DNA of 64,000 nucleotides from Ascaris suum (GCA_013433145.1 CM024172.1:5898713-5962712), one strand, 5' to 3'. Positions 37,140-51,014 are shown, counted from the stretch's first letter. The notes: generated from the letters alone by a model not told the origin. Numbers and translations are program-made.

Positions 37140-39190
37140 ACGATAAAGAAATTGCTGTTTCCTTTACTGTGGAAGCTGCATAACCAAATTTATTCTTATT
37201 TTGAGGCGCCAACTGGATTTTATGGCACAACTTTTCGTTTTTTGATGAGACCGGCTGTTCCAATGAAATAAACTCGGTACATACTTCTATGGGTTGACAA
37301 TACTGTCCGGTTACGGTGTTGTTATGAAGTGGCGGCGAATTGAACTAAACAACGGATACTCGCTTCTCTTCGCAAATTTGCACATCAGCTTCGCATTATT
37401 ATGTTGCTGTCGACTACTACCGCAACATGGACCACGATCAGAAAGTATAATTTGCAGCGGGCCTCAAAAGATAGCGAAGGAAACATCGAAGGAGCATTTT
37501 TTTCACCTTACTCACTGGGTGTAAAAAAAGTTCGCAGCAACGGGCGCAACTGGTTTTTTCACGACTCTTCAGGCCGCTTACTCCTAATTAACGGCTGATT
37601 TTGTGAAATTGCAGTTGCATGCCCTGGAACGTACACTGGAAACTGTTTTGTTTAACTGGTTGCCAATGTCAAGAGCTTTTGAGAACATGCGAGAAACAAC
37701 AGCGATCCCACCGCATCCAGTGTTGAACTTCAGTCGTCTCGGACTTTTCGGCTTATCGCGCCTTTGTCTGCGCATATAATGAAGGTTCACTTTGCCCTAT
37801 GAACAGTAACCTTCAACAGAAAGATGTAACGCCACTTTTATTGCACTTTTAATTGGTCAAGGTTCCAGTCAAGACAGAAGTGGTGGACTTATCCGCTTCC
37901 CTAGTTAGAGCTCTTGACGGGTAGCGGATTGGCGCGCATTCTCACTAGTGCCTGTCGTCCTTTGTTTACTGCGTGACATCCGCTATGCTGGTTTCCGTGC
38001 AAACACAGTTGCTGTCACGAAAAACGGAAAACGAGCGAGGAATTGCTCAGCAAAAGCCTTTCAACAGAGTAATTGTTGAAAGACTTGCTGAGAAATTCTG
38101 TGCCGAGGAGCAGCGAAAACAGCTCGGTTCGGTATCTTTTCAGCTAGTCTCTATCCCCTGTTTCCTGTTGCATTAAGATAGTGAGCGGAAATTGAGATGC
38201 TGTGCTCGACATGCTGAAGAGGGTGCTCGTCTCTGAAGAGGGTGCTGAAGAGCCTGCAATGCACACGTCTAATCGCACTTGAGTCCTTTATGAGTGCAGT
38301 TGCCATAAATTCTTGTAGGCGAAGTCATTTTATCAACACTAGGACGATCTATTTCTGGTTGCCCTGTTGGTCGCCCCGTTTCTCCTCACAACATCGCTGC
38401 CTATGAAGGATCCCATACGCAAAGTCTCATGATGAAATCCGCTCGATAAAGACGTATTATCTATGTAGCATTGTTTAGTCGAAGAAGTGAAAATGCGGCA
38501 CACTTTATTCGACAGAGGAAACCGCAGTTTTGCATAAAAAAACTTGTGCGACAACCTTTCCGATGAACTTCCCTTCTCAGATATGATAGCATACATAGAT
38601 CGGGCACCTCTATCGCAGAGGCGAGGGATGGTTTAAGTTTGGCGGGGCTCTTGAGAAGGATCGGAGCGTCTACGTCTTCAAAGGTCCCCAACGAAGAGAG
38701 GGGTTTGGCGCTTTTTGGGACATAGCGGAGGGCACCAAAACGCTAGGCTTTATATGACACCTTTTTCACCTGTTTCACGCTACAATGCATCAGCATCAAA
38801 GTGCAGTGGGTTAAATACTTTTAAGCGGTTGGGGGTTTTGGCATAGCAGTGCATTGGAATGCTGTAAACTGCAGGCTGCAGTTCTACGCGCATCATTGGT
38901 CAAAGGACTGGGAGAGAGTTCAATTCAGTGTGGTTGCTATCGGATTTTTCGAAGCTGCTCATTGATGGAGAGGATTTCATTTGGTGATGAAACAAAATTC
39001 ATAGCCATAATGTTTCATCGTGTTCCTTTAGCTGTTCTCTTTTTACAACAAAAACTTACGGCATGTTTGTATAATTTTTTCAACAAATGTCCAATGCTGT
39101 TCTACTGTTGGTCTTCACTCTAAATAGTATATTTCTTTGCAATTGGAATGTTCGCTGATAGTTGAGGTTGTCCAGACGATGGAGCGGCAT
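37140..39190. other. no gene recognised
   Basis: Overlapping open frames of 60-90 codons on both strands (for example 38691-38461 and 38596-38339 on the minus strand, 37973-38176 on the plus strand). None could be linked into a gene or matched to a family. Confidence 0.4.
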
Positions 39191-39198
39191 GATTTTAC

Positions 39199-39762
39199 AT
39201 GGCCGTTCTTTCAAATATTCCGCACGACGATTTCCGAACGATTAAAGTGTTTCAAAAAATAGCACATAATAACAGTGCTTGTTCACAAGGTCGCTTCTGC
39301 GTTAACAGTTTTGCTCCCTCTTGTTGTCTCTACATTCCGTTCTGTGAAGTGGCTATCTTGTTAGCAACTCTTTTGCCTGACCTTCCCATTCAGCCTTTCC
39401 TTCGAACACACTGCCTCACACATTTTCCTTCTGTTCATGGTTGCAAGGAGAATCTGTTGACCCTTCATAGCAACGTTCACGCTCTAAGCGTGTCTCATAG
39501 AAATGCAGTTTTTTGGGGCTCATCGAGTTGCATTCTAAAGAACTTTTTAAGGCGTAGGAGATTCAAACAAGGAAGCGGGAGGAAGAGCGGCGGTGGATAT
39601 CGAGATGAAACTCTGAGAACTATGCTGAACCCTCAACTGAGCACCTACGAGAACATCACGAAATCACGTGCTGCTTACTGGGAGAGATGGGTGTGCTGCA
39701 ATCGGGCACTTATGTTCTCGCTATATTTCATCTATTTCAGTACCATTTCTGGAGAACTGTAA
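39199..39762 (+). CDS. 187-codon open frame, longest uninterrupted one in the window
   Basis: Starts with ATG and stays open to TAA. The C-terminal part has a basic patch (FLRRRRFKQGSGRKSGGGYR), then LNPQLSTYENITKSRAAYWE and a hydrophobic end (ALMFSLYFIYFSTIS). The N-terminal half is cysteine-rich without regular spacing. A possible donor TGG|GTGTGC at about 39690 suggests that 39540-39690 may be one exon rather than the whole frame coding. No family recognised. Length alone is modest evidence. Confidence 0.25.
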   Translation: MAVLSNIPHDDFRTIKVFQKIAHNNSACSQGRFCVNSFAPSCCLYIPFCEVAILLATLLPDLPIQPFLRTHCLTHFPSVHGCKENLLTLHSNVHALSVSHRNAVFWGSSSCILKNFLRRRRFKQGSGRKSGGGYRDETLRTMLNPQLSTYENITKSRAAYWERWVCCNRALMFSLYFIYFSTISGEL

Positions 39763-39817
39763 TAAGGAAACTTCGGCAAGAAACGACTCACTCACACCAG
39801 AAATGAGTTAAACAAAC

Positions 39818-39994
39818 CTTCAACGGCAGCGACTGCTTCCTCAAGCTTGTAGTCTAATAATGTCAAATTGCTTGCATGATAGTTTTCGCTAAAAGAGGTC
39901 AAAGTTGGCACAGTCGTGACGAAGAAGCTTCTCGTCCCATCCGTATCCATTTTGGCAACCGCATTGTAGTTGCGGTTTGTATCGTGACACAATA
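39818..39994 (-). CDS. putative single exon of an unrecognised gene
   Basis: Minus-strand exon with acceptor TTTTCCAAG and donor GAAG|GTTTGT. The frame AVAKMDTDGTRSFFVTTVPT then LTSFSENYHASNLTLLDYKL is open over all 59 codons and looks protein-like, with N-glycosylation sites. It lies upstream of the PTR exons on the same strand, but its sequence does not match PTR signatures I know. A shorter alternative frame is open in the first two thirds. Confidence 0.28.
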
Positions 39995-40099
39995 CTTGGA
40001 AAATCGAAATATAGGCGAATAATATCAAAATATTGGCATCCATTGGACAGAGACTCAAAAGGGCGCACAACCATCCAAGCCGAACTATCTAACCAATAA

Positions 40100-41560
40100 C
40101 GCTTCGTGAGAGGAAGTGGTGTTCAGTTCGGGAATCACTATTTGCATTTTTTTTTTAGTTTTGAAAGCACTGAGTGAGGAATAATTGATTCTTCTTATGC
40201 ATCTTGCACGAAAATTTATATTCGCAGGTGTAATTTTTGTACGTTGCCTAATCGTCAGCTTACCTCAAAGCTTGCGAGTTTCATGGATTTGACTTAGAGG
40301 CTGCGCTTGCATTTCACATTTCTCGTTAATACCGTCTTCCTTGATCTAAAATTTCTCAATCGACGGCGGTAAGCTGGAAATATGGTGAAACAATGTCAGA
40401 GAAACCTGAGATTTTTCACCAACCTTAGGATTAAACGATGAATGAAAGGAGAAAGCATTCATTTTCAGGTTTATTTTGCAAAAGAACCGAACGAACAAGA
40501 TGAAAAAAGTGAGACGACAAAAAGCATAAGTCAACACTATAAATTTATCAACACTCGATGTGATCTGTATATTTCGATAATGTTCAATCGTCATGTTCCG
40601 CACTATCAAGAGTAGCTCTTTCATTTTTCATTAATTTTATATATCACAGATACGGAAAAAAATTGCTAGGAATATTAACAAAAAGTTTGCGCTCCCTCCC
40701 CGACACTACGCTCGCAGAGAAAAATGGTGGGGGAAGGCGACAGGAAAAAAATTTGCAGTCGCAAATGACTTGTCTCATTTCCCCTCAGAGTTGCTCGAGA
40801 GGGATATAAGCCGGTTGACGGCAAAAAGACGAATATTATCGTTTACAACAGATCTCATCGAAACATTTCCCTCCACTATAACTGAAAGTGGTCATCAAAT
40901 ACCGCGAAATCGCATCAATCCAGCGACCGATAAAAAACAAACATCATAGCACCATTGATGAGGTAACAACGATTGACAAGTGCATAACAACGCGGTACGC
41001 ACATTCCGTTGAGTGAACAACTGTGTGCGTGCAAGGCATAACCGGTTCCAGGATGTCGAATGCAAAAAGAAGTTCGTCGGATAGTAACTCGTGGGTAGAA
41101 CCCTCTGCTGCTCTTGCTGCCTTCCCCCCCCCCCCCCCCCCCCTCTCTCCTCTGACAACTCCTCTTTGACCTTTCAGTCACTCATGTAGGACAAGAAACG
41201 TTCACCTTTTCATCCAGATATACCGTTGCTACACTAATATCAGCGCATCCGCAGAATTTGCATTTCAAAAAGGCTCGAAATTTAATGTTTCGCTTTTCGC
41301 ATACTTGAGCACTTGAAGACGGCAAGACGAGTTCATACGTAAGGGCGAATCAAATCCTCGAAAGAGTGAGACGTCAGTGAAGCTTTGCTTCCAAATGGCC
41401 AAATTTTCGCACATATTTGAAGTGCTGAGGGTTGGCTGGAAAGGGTGTGACCAGGTCCGCTAACGTCGCCCGACAACATTTGGAGGGTGTAAAGAGTGTG
41501 CATATTCTCAGCAAGGATGAAGGTATGGCCACGCTGAATGGATACTCCCCAAGCTTCACA
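40100..41560. other. no gene recognised; long C-run at 41124-41143
   Basis: Short frames only. The glycine-rich minus-strand frames near 41.1 kb are produced by the 20-base C-run and are not treated as proteins. Confidence 0.5.
41124..41143 (+). repeat. C homopolymer (20 C)
   Basis: Twenty consecutive C followed by CT-rich sequence; G-rich on the opposite strand. It is the longest of several G/C runs in the window. Confidence 0.9.
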
Positions 41561-41639
41561 CACAACTGTTCCACTGATGCAGCTTTTGTGTTATGCGTTC
41601 ATCATAACCACTTATCAAGTTGTCTACTTCAGAAAAAAG

Positions 41640-43845
<2,206 letters not shown>

Positions 43846-43849
43846 TAGA

Positions 43850-45001
43850 TCAAACTTTGGATCCCTGTCCATTGGAGTAAACGAACTTATAAACTACATC
43901 AAGTTCCCCAATTAATGCTTTATGTAAATATACTCCCATTAGGGTAACATTATGAGCATTGTCCTTATAATTCTTAAGCAGTCCTTTAAATTTAGGAATA
44001 AAATCTGCCCTAGGAGAGCACACTTTACTAAACCTATGAATTTCGTAGATTACCAGGTTTTTTTGTGTAGGAGTGTTACTGTCCAAATGAGTATATTTAT
44101 TTACTGAAAAATTAAATCGATCCGTCTTATCATAGATGCTTTAGAAAACACCGTTACAAGTAATGTGTAAGTTTAAATCTATAAGGTGGTGCCTGCGTAT
44201 GTGACCTCAATCTGTAGAGTATATTAATCTAGGACCGCATAAATTGTGACCGCATAAATTAATCTAGGAATACTCTGAAAGTGATCAGTATTGAATATCG
44301 TACTATGAATGTTAGTAGATCATCAACGTATCCGCAACAAATGGCACTAAAACGTGAAATCGTGGCATATTTGTGTTCCATAACGGACAGGGTGAGATCA
44401 GTTATATGAAGACTTCCATTTCCTCCCATGAGCACTCCTTCAGTTTCCCTGAAAATAAGACCAACAAAAGTGAAATAGCTTTCATTGACAATAAATTTTA
44501 TCATTTCCATGATTCGTGCCCTATCTAAGGCAAGAGAATGCGCGTTAAACTCGCGATTGTCTCTGCAGAACAAGGTTTTATTAGGATAGATTTTGAGGTG
44601 GGCGTTTTTGCAATTGTTAAAGCACATATGTATTAAATATTCCATTGTTCGTCGGAAAGAGACAACTGCACAGGCACAATGAGGAGATCAAAGTTGGTCG
44701 GCACTTGAGAACTTTGTTTACACATTCCTCGGCAAAGTAGTGCGAATGCTGAGCGGGATACAGTATAATGATTACCAAACTGCTGGGTGATATAGGTCAA
44801 AGCCACACCGCGTTCATTGAAATCAATAATGCAATTCTCTGCCACGAATGCGCTAATATTATTCCAACTTTGGTGACATGATTTCAATGCTTTTTGCTTT
44901 TTGTATCGGGTCTTTTTTCTTTCGATGCATTTAACATAACTTTGCTTCATATCGAAGAAGTACGAGACCATCGACGAATCACGCTGTTTTGGAGAGTTCA
45001 T
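43850..45001 (-). pseudogene. reverse-transcriptase remnant, Penelope-like
   Basis: Three minus-strand frames follow one another with two frameshifts: 45001-44633, 44645-44259 and 44086-43850. The middle one contains FTFVGLIFRETEGVLMGGNG, then SLHITDLTLSVMEHKY and CGYVDDLL. That corresponds to RT motif B (GVxMGG..S..xADLxLxxxE) and the catalytic motif C (YVDD). The last frame continues in the thumb region (NKYTHLDSNTPTQKNLVIYE, then IHRFSKVCS). This combination fits Penelope-like RTs better than LINE or LTR types. No endonuclease domain was seen. The breaks and the missing N-terminus show that it is dead. Confidence 0.7.
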
Positions 45002-45009
45002 ATCATGAA

Positions 45010-46420
45010 ATGAAGAGTTTCAGGACAACGCATTTGTTAAGAACAGTGGGGACCCATAAGCTGCAGTTGTTATAGCTGTAAAATCGTCAGATATGATGTC
45101 CAATGTATAAAACTGCTATGGAGATGACTTTGAGCTTTCAGTATAGACTCTCTACGAATGCATTTGTGAGTTTAAACATTGCTGCTCCCTCATTACTATT
45201 CTGCACAATACAATACAGAGTGCTTTTCGTTAGGCTGTGCAATTTTGACGCTTTACAGAATTATTGCCTCATTCGTTAAACAGTGCTAGGCAAATCCTGC
45301 ATGGATCACTAGGCAGTAAGTATGACTTCCCTCCATACCAACGGTTGAGGAGGGATGGGAGGGGGTGAAATATTTTTTTCCCATCCTCCCTTAGTTTTCG
45401 AAACGATTCAACTAATCGTTGTGTTATTGTTCTGAAAACGTCGTAACTGTTGAACATCTTCGGCTAAAAGCATACGCTTCATGTTTGTATGATTTGAATA
45501 TTCATAATTCCCAGAAATCAGTAGTGTTTGGCACAAGACATCCTTCTTACTATATAATAATATGTTTGTTTCCCATCTTTTCTGGCGGCTGTATTCGAAT
45601 TTATTTGTTTATTGTTAAGCGTGCTCGTAAGCCTTTTTAGAAGTTTTTTTTGCTTGCGAAATGTGCAACAGTCACGGTCTGTCTTAGTAACAGTTTACCA
45701 TGTAGCGAAGTTTCATGAAATTTCCTTCGCATGATCTGTATCAGAGATTGCTCTCCCATGCGGACCTTTGATCTTATCCATAAACTTCTGAAAAAGGTCA
45801 GTGGTATGCACTTAAATGTACAACATATTTGGCAGATATTTTGCAATCGGTCAGGTGGCGTATTAATCGGAAAGTTTTCGAGACTAATGCGAATGTCGGA
45901 AACATGTTTGGAAGCAGATTGGCTGTGTAAATGGTGTAGGAGGATCAGCCATGCTGTTAATTATAGCCACGAAATCTCATAATACTTCGGCAGCTAGGCG
46001 ATAAATCGAAGGGATATACAAACGCTCAAGCGTATACATAAGAACGCGATCTCGGCATTATGTCCTTTGCAAATAGAAAACTGATTCGCATAAAATATTG
46101 TATAATGGCAGAATTTCCATTAACACATTAGCCAGCAAAACTATGAGTGCTGCAAATTCGGTTCTTTTTCCTTCTTTAGTGTTTCAAAAATTTGTTGATA
46201 CGAATTTGTTGCCACCTTCAGAGTTCTTAAGTTCATGAAGGATGTGACTGATCAGAACAGCAAATCCCTGCCATGTAGGTTGTATCTTCGAACTTTTATC
46301 CCTGCAAATTGCCTCGTTCGCTGATTCAAAGTGCCTGGATGGCTGATGTGTTTATACAAGCGATCAACGATGGGCGTCGGATTTTCCTCTTTCTCTGTTC
46401 TCTGGAATAACTTCAGAATT
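45010..46420. other. no gene recognised; upstream region of the zinc-finger gene
   Basis: Short frames without features. Any promoter of the gene at 46457 should lie here, but no TATA-like element close to the predicted trans-splice site stands out. Confidence 0.4.
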
Positions 46421-46421
46421 T

Positions 46422-46456
46422 TCGCTTAATTTCAGAGTACTCAAGCGCCTTTGAAA
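46422..46456 (+). promoter_or_regulatory. probable spliced-leader acceptor and short 5' UTR
   Basis: TTCGCTTAATTTCAG ends at 46435, and the first ATG of a long frame follows 21 bases later at 46457. A U-rich acceptor with no upstream donor-exon partner, placed just before a start codon, is the usual signature of nematode trans-splicing. Confidence 0.5.
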
Positions 46457-49400
46457 ATGCCAGCGAATCAGGCATTGCTGCCCGAGCTGCTTGTTACCTA
46501 CCTCCATTTGGTAGGTGTAGTTGCAGCCCGCGGCGCTGAAACATTGATGGCCGCTATCGCTCTTGTCCTGCACGCGAGCGTGCAGGAGATTGTCGAGGAC
46601 CTGAGCGAGTTCCTCGTCGCGAACTGGACCGACCTCGTCCGGTTCGACATCGAATCGAGAGGACTGAACTGGCACGGTTCGTCGTACAGTTTGATCGTTT
46701 CTTTTACCTCTAGGGAAAAACATTCTGCTGAGGCGAATAATTCGATGACATACCAGTGCGTTTTTTGCGAACATATATTGCATGTAGAAAAGTTTGCTAG
46801 AACAGCTACTGTGGTAAATGTGATGGAAAAAAAATAGTTACTATAAAATGACTTTCAGAGCAGCAATTGCTCGAAGGAAACTTGACCGACTTACTGGTAG
46901 AGGCGGTGTGCCGTATGAAGAATGTCCAGGTATACGTGCGACACCTCGGTGAAGCAGCCGCTACCAGTAACCTCTTCGGCCAAAACGGGTCGGTCTACGA
47001 GGTCGTCAGGACCAGCGGCCAGTGGTTCGTTCTGCTGGAGCCAGCTACTCCGGTAAGATTAACATCTTATTCACTAACGCCCTTTTCTCTACTTCTTTCT
47101 GGTTCAAGGAAAGTAGCAATTTTACACGGAGGGAGCGTGACGACTGGCTATCACTTGCGAACACTACTAGAATACAGTTTTTTAGTGGCCAAATTTGAAA
47201 TTATTGTTTCGACTGGGTGCATATCACCTTTTTTTCTCATACGTCGCACGTAGGACGCCTGGGCGGTACACATATTTGTTTTTTACTTGCATTATGCCAT
47301 AAATGGAGAAAGAAGGTTCGCACCAGACAACTTAAGAAATATTCCGTTCGTTTTGCTTTATCTCACCGTGCCACCTAGTTATTCCTCGCTTATTTACCCA
47401 ACCCTGTTTACCTTTATTGCCACCATCTCCTCCTTCCGTCTTTGCAAGCATTTCAAAATTTTCTATTCACTTTACATTGCATTTCCACTTTATTGCTGTC
47501 ATATCCACTTTACGCCCATCTTTCCTTATTCATCAACTGTTTTTCGTTGATGATACCGTGTGATAGCGAAACGTTGTAACAATATTTTTATTTGCCGCTG
47601 TTTCTGCTTTAGAAGAGTCTTCATTTTGAGTCATGGCCTCTGATTTCAGTGGGCAGAGAAGATCAGTGCCCTGGCCACGCTGCAGGCGCAGCCTCAGCCG
47701 TTCATAGAAGCGGCTTCGCCGGACGAAGCGGGACCGAGCGGAGTAGTGGTGTGGGAGATCCGAGATCGCCCAAGAGCCGAGGTATGTTGGTATTGAAATG
47801 ATACCTCTACTGCTTTGATAAAGCAGCTTTTGAATGACCGAGGCAAGTGAATAGGAAATCTGCGGCCTTCCTCATACGATGACTTAGGGAAACAGCTACC
47901 TTGAGCTACTTATTCTGAGCGCTTGCAAATAGAATAATTCCATCACCTGGGCCATCCCAACAGTACATTTGGAGATAATCTTCCGTTGCTATATTAGGTA
48001 TCCTCGTAGCACGGAGAGCTGAAGTGAACCTCTGTTCCAGTCGAATTTATTTTATGACGAGCAGTGATGTTAATAATTCTATTCCATGAGTCACATTCCT
48101 GAGCCTTTTTGTAAGTAAGCAATTGCAAACTCACTATGGCAGCGTGGGGTCTGCGTAGGCATATTTGTCTGTTTATTACGCGTCCTTCACGTAAACTACT
48201 GAAATTTTGCGGGTGAAGCGTTATCTTAATGTGATATCATATAGGAATGCTCAGTTTCACTTATGAAAATGGCTGTAATTGTGAGATGCATCGCAAATAC
48301 GCATGTCATGCAGGCTTTTCCATCCATTACTATGCACTTTCGCAAATTTTACGCCTTTTTCTTTATATTTCCCATGCAGTTTCACCTTGAAAATTACTAA
48401 AGCTAGAGAATAGCTTCTACAATGCACGAGAGCCCCTGAGTGTAACTACACTGATTTGTCAAATTAGAGAATTTAGTTTTTTATATCTAGCAGGCGATTT
48501 GCGATGAGTTTGCACCGTTCAGGTTTCAATTTTATATCGGTTAGGTTGCAGATAAGCAGGTCTTTTTTAAAGGGTTTGAGCCAGCTGCCCGATCAGTTCA
48601 TGTATGAATGCATTGTTATGCATTTGCTAATATTTCTTCATGATTTGTGAAGCTAGTTCGTGATGTGAAATGAATGGGATGAGCGCGTTTCCTCTAGTGC
48701 CAGGTGCTCTACCACGCACGACGTTTATCAATTTGCCGGTCGTTTTCTAATAATCAGATGTAGACAGCAAGAAGCCCTTTTAGGCAGGTGAAGAAGGAGT
48801 CCCTGAAAATCTCAGGGACGAGGTGGCCGAAGACGCCGAGCCCACCGCGGTGGAGCAACAAGCCGCCACGGGTGGAGAGGAGGGTGAAAGTGCGGCACAT
48901 GAGGCGGATTCGGAGGCCGCGCGTGAGTATCAAGCGGCGCCACCGATGATCCTGCAGTTGGAAGTTGCCGCGCCACAGGAACCACCGTACGAGTTTCGTG
49001 GCAACAACATCGGTAATGCTTGTACTTTTCAACAGTGTTTCTTAGCCTCATTTGGCAACAATTTTCCAGCGTGTGACCAAAATTTTATGAAACGCTCCTA
49101 AGTGCGCTATCGAGATCCTAAGAAAATATTGAGTGATGATAGATATTACCCCTAGCTTTTCATGTTTTCATTGTGCCTTATGCATACTTCATTTAGCAGA
49201 AACCTCCATGCATAACTCTTTGTAACGGTCTGCTGTTATCTGTATCAAACTAAATTTCGTTGCGAGTCGAACAACGATATTACCCTCAATTTTCTGTGTA
49301 TAATCCTCCCTAGTGTCACTACGTTTAGCTGTTCTCTTTCACTTCTCGTCTTCATTCTATTCAAGCGTCACATCCACGCTTAAAATTTAGCATCGCACGA

Positions 49401-51014
49401 CTCATGTAGCAAAGATATTTGTCTGCTAAGATTTATGGGTTAGTGACTGTTTTTAGTTTTGTTGCTCCAACTATTTTCTTTGAGTGGCTACAGCAAATTC
49501 TGGCTTCTGCTCAAATATACAACCTAGTTCACTTAGCTCTTCCTCATATTCAGTTTGCCGACTGCCGGGCTGTCCAACGCCCAAGAAGATGTTCCGCACG
49601 CTGAAGGGATGGAAGTTGCACGCATCCCACACCAGGATACATGTGCAGCAAGGTACGTGAGGTCATTCAAGTGCGTTAAACCACTGTTTCGAAAGTCACT
49701 TTGTTCGTTATGTCGCGATGAAAACGATTTCCTAGTGAGATACAACGTACTAAATGCTGTCCTTCGTTGCTGACTCTATGCAGGCTGTGAGCATTTGGAG
49801 GATTTCGTATATCATTAACACATCGTTGCCTGTCAATGGCTTCAGAAATGGGCGTGTAGAGGGAGGTTTAATTCTGCTGAAATATCGAACGTTAGGGCAT
49901 GGACGGCTCCATGATGGTTGAAATAAGTCATGAATAAGAATCCGTCGCAAAATTCTTGGCCGGAAATCACTGATTGGAGTGTCTTATTCCCTTGGAAATT
50001 TGCCACCCACGGTGAATCGAGCATTTTACAGGATTCTGCACAGGTTGCGGACACTTCTTGGTGACGCCTCCAGAGGTCGACGGATCTCAAAAAAAGGTGA
50101 GGCGACTCTTTATTTGTTTTGAGAAAGGTCATTACGCGTTCACTAACCTTTCAGCAAGCTACATCATTATTTTTTTCGCATTTGAGAACAGCTATAGTTT
50201 ACGAGAATTAGGTTATTGGAGGTTTAAGAAATAGTTTGTTAAAAAAATAGTTGGAGGCTAAAAAAAAAGTTCCAATGTATTATCTGATACATTATCATTA
50301 GGATTTCTAGAAGATACTGTAACGCGGTTGTAACATGATAGCATCACTGTCTTGTCGAGCAAATCTGCCTCCTATGTACGTACGTCGCTTCTATGCACTT
50401 GGTAGATTTCGCTAAGCCGGTGCTTCGTAAGCTCGCGAACCGCGCAACAGTTCTAGAAATATCGTAAGAAACTTGACAGCTCTTAGAGCATGGCGACCGC
50501 AGCTGTTGTTACAGATTTGGCTGGACAGCCACCGCAAGGAACGGTGCCCAGGCGCATCGAAAAAGGTCATGAAGGAAAGGCGCCTGGAAATGGAAAGGCT
50601 GCAGGCTCTTTGGCGCGATGCCTCCCACATCAGGCTTCCAGGTAGTCCCATTGTTCTCACTGATGCCAAAGTTTCCAGCACATTACGTAGACCCGCAGCT
50701 CCACTTATTTTTTCTTTTTTTTATTTTATCAAGCGTGAGACAAGTGATCAAAACGAAGGTCCACTAATAGTCGAAAAAACCTAGCACGTACTCCTCTGAA
50801 TTCAGAACGAATGATGTTGCTTGCAGACGAGGGAGCTGAGGAGGATGCGGGGCAGCCGGTTGCAGAAGAGCTGCGAAGGGCGCGCAAGCGGGCTTATGCA
50901 ACCGAGGATGAGAGGCGAGTGGGGGTATGCTTAGCGTTCATAAAGCGCTTCAAGACAGCCAACCCCGCTCGTCTCGACGAAGTTGCTGCCGACTTCGATC
51001 TGGCCTTCGCTTAG
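46457..51014 (+). CDS. eight-exon acidic zinc-finger protein, about 429 aa
   Basis: Exons: 46457-46676, 46859-47052, 47650-47781, 48784-49012, 49554-49652, 50032-50096, 50480-50641, 50827-51014. All junctions keep phase except 6/7, which is one base short next to an A7 run. Exons are GC-rich, introns AT-rich. Residues 1-138 form a helical then beta-like domain ending GQWFVLLEP. Its outline recalls an OTU-type protease fold without an evident catalytic Cys or His (inference only). Residues about 140-258 are acidic and disordered. Residues 260-288 form a C2H2-like finger (C260, C265, H281, H284/H288; CRLPGCPTPKKMF). Residues 294-336 hold CTGCGH and a later H331-x4-C336, a possible second zinc site. 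The basic C-terminus (ELRRARKRAY) could contact nucleic acid. Likely a nuclear or DNA-binding protein; family not recognised. Confidence 0.72.
47545..47576 (+). repeat. hammerhead/Penelope-like tail motif in intron 2
   Basis: CGTTGATGATACC followed by GTGTGATAGCGAAACGTTGT. TGATGA and GAAAC in this order and spacing recall a hammerhead ribozyme core, though the essential C before TGATGA is T and the stem between them pairs poorly. It sits in the 597-base intron 2 after a pyrimidine-rich stretch. It may be the end of an inserted Penelope-like element. Confidence 0.25.

Noticed and set aside
39889..40074. EGF-like frame (LQCGCQNGYGWDEKLLRHDC)
   Set aside because: It is the alternative frame of the exon at 39818-39994 and stops early; the other frame is open from splice site to splice site.
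40895..41181. Glycine-rich and cysteine-containing minus-strand proteins
   Set aside because: The glycines come from the 20-base C-run read on the minus strand; both overlapping frames depend on it and no splice sites support them.
46364..46783. 139-codon minus-strand frame
   Set aside because: It is antisense to exon 1 of the zinc-finger gene, whose splice sites and phase fit the plus strand.
48812..49051. Minus-strand His/Pro-rich frames opposite exon 4
   Set aside because: They are shadows of the GC-rich acidic exon of the zinc-finger gene.
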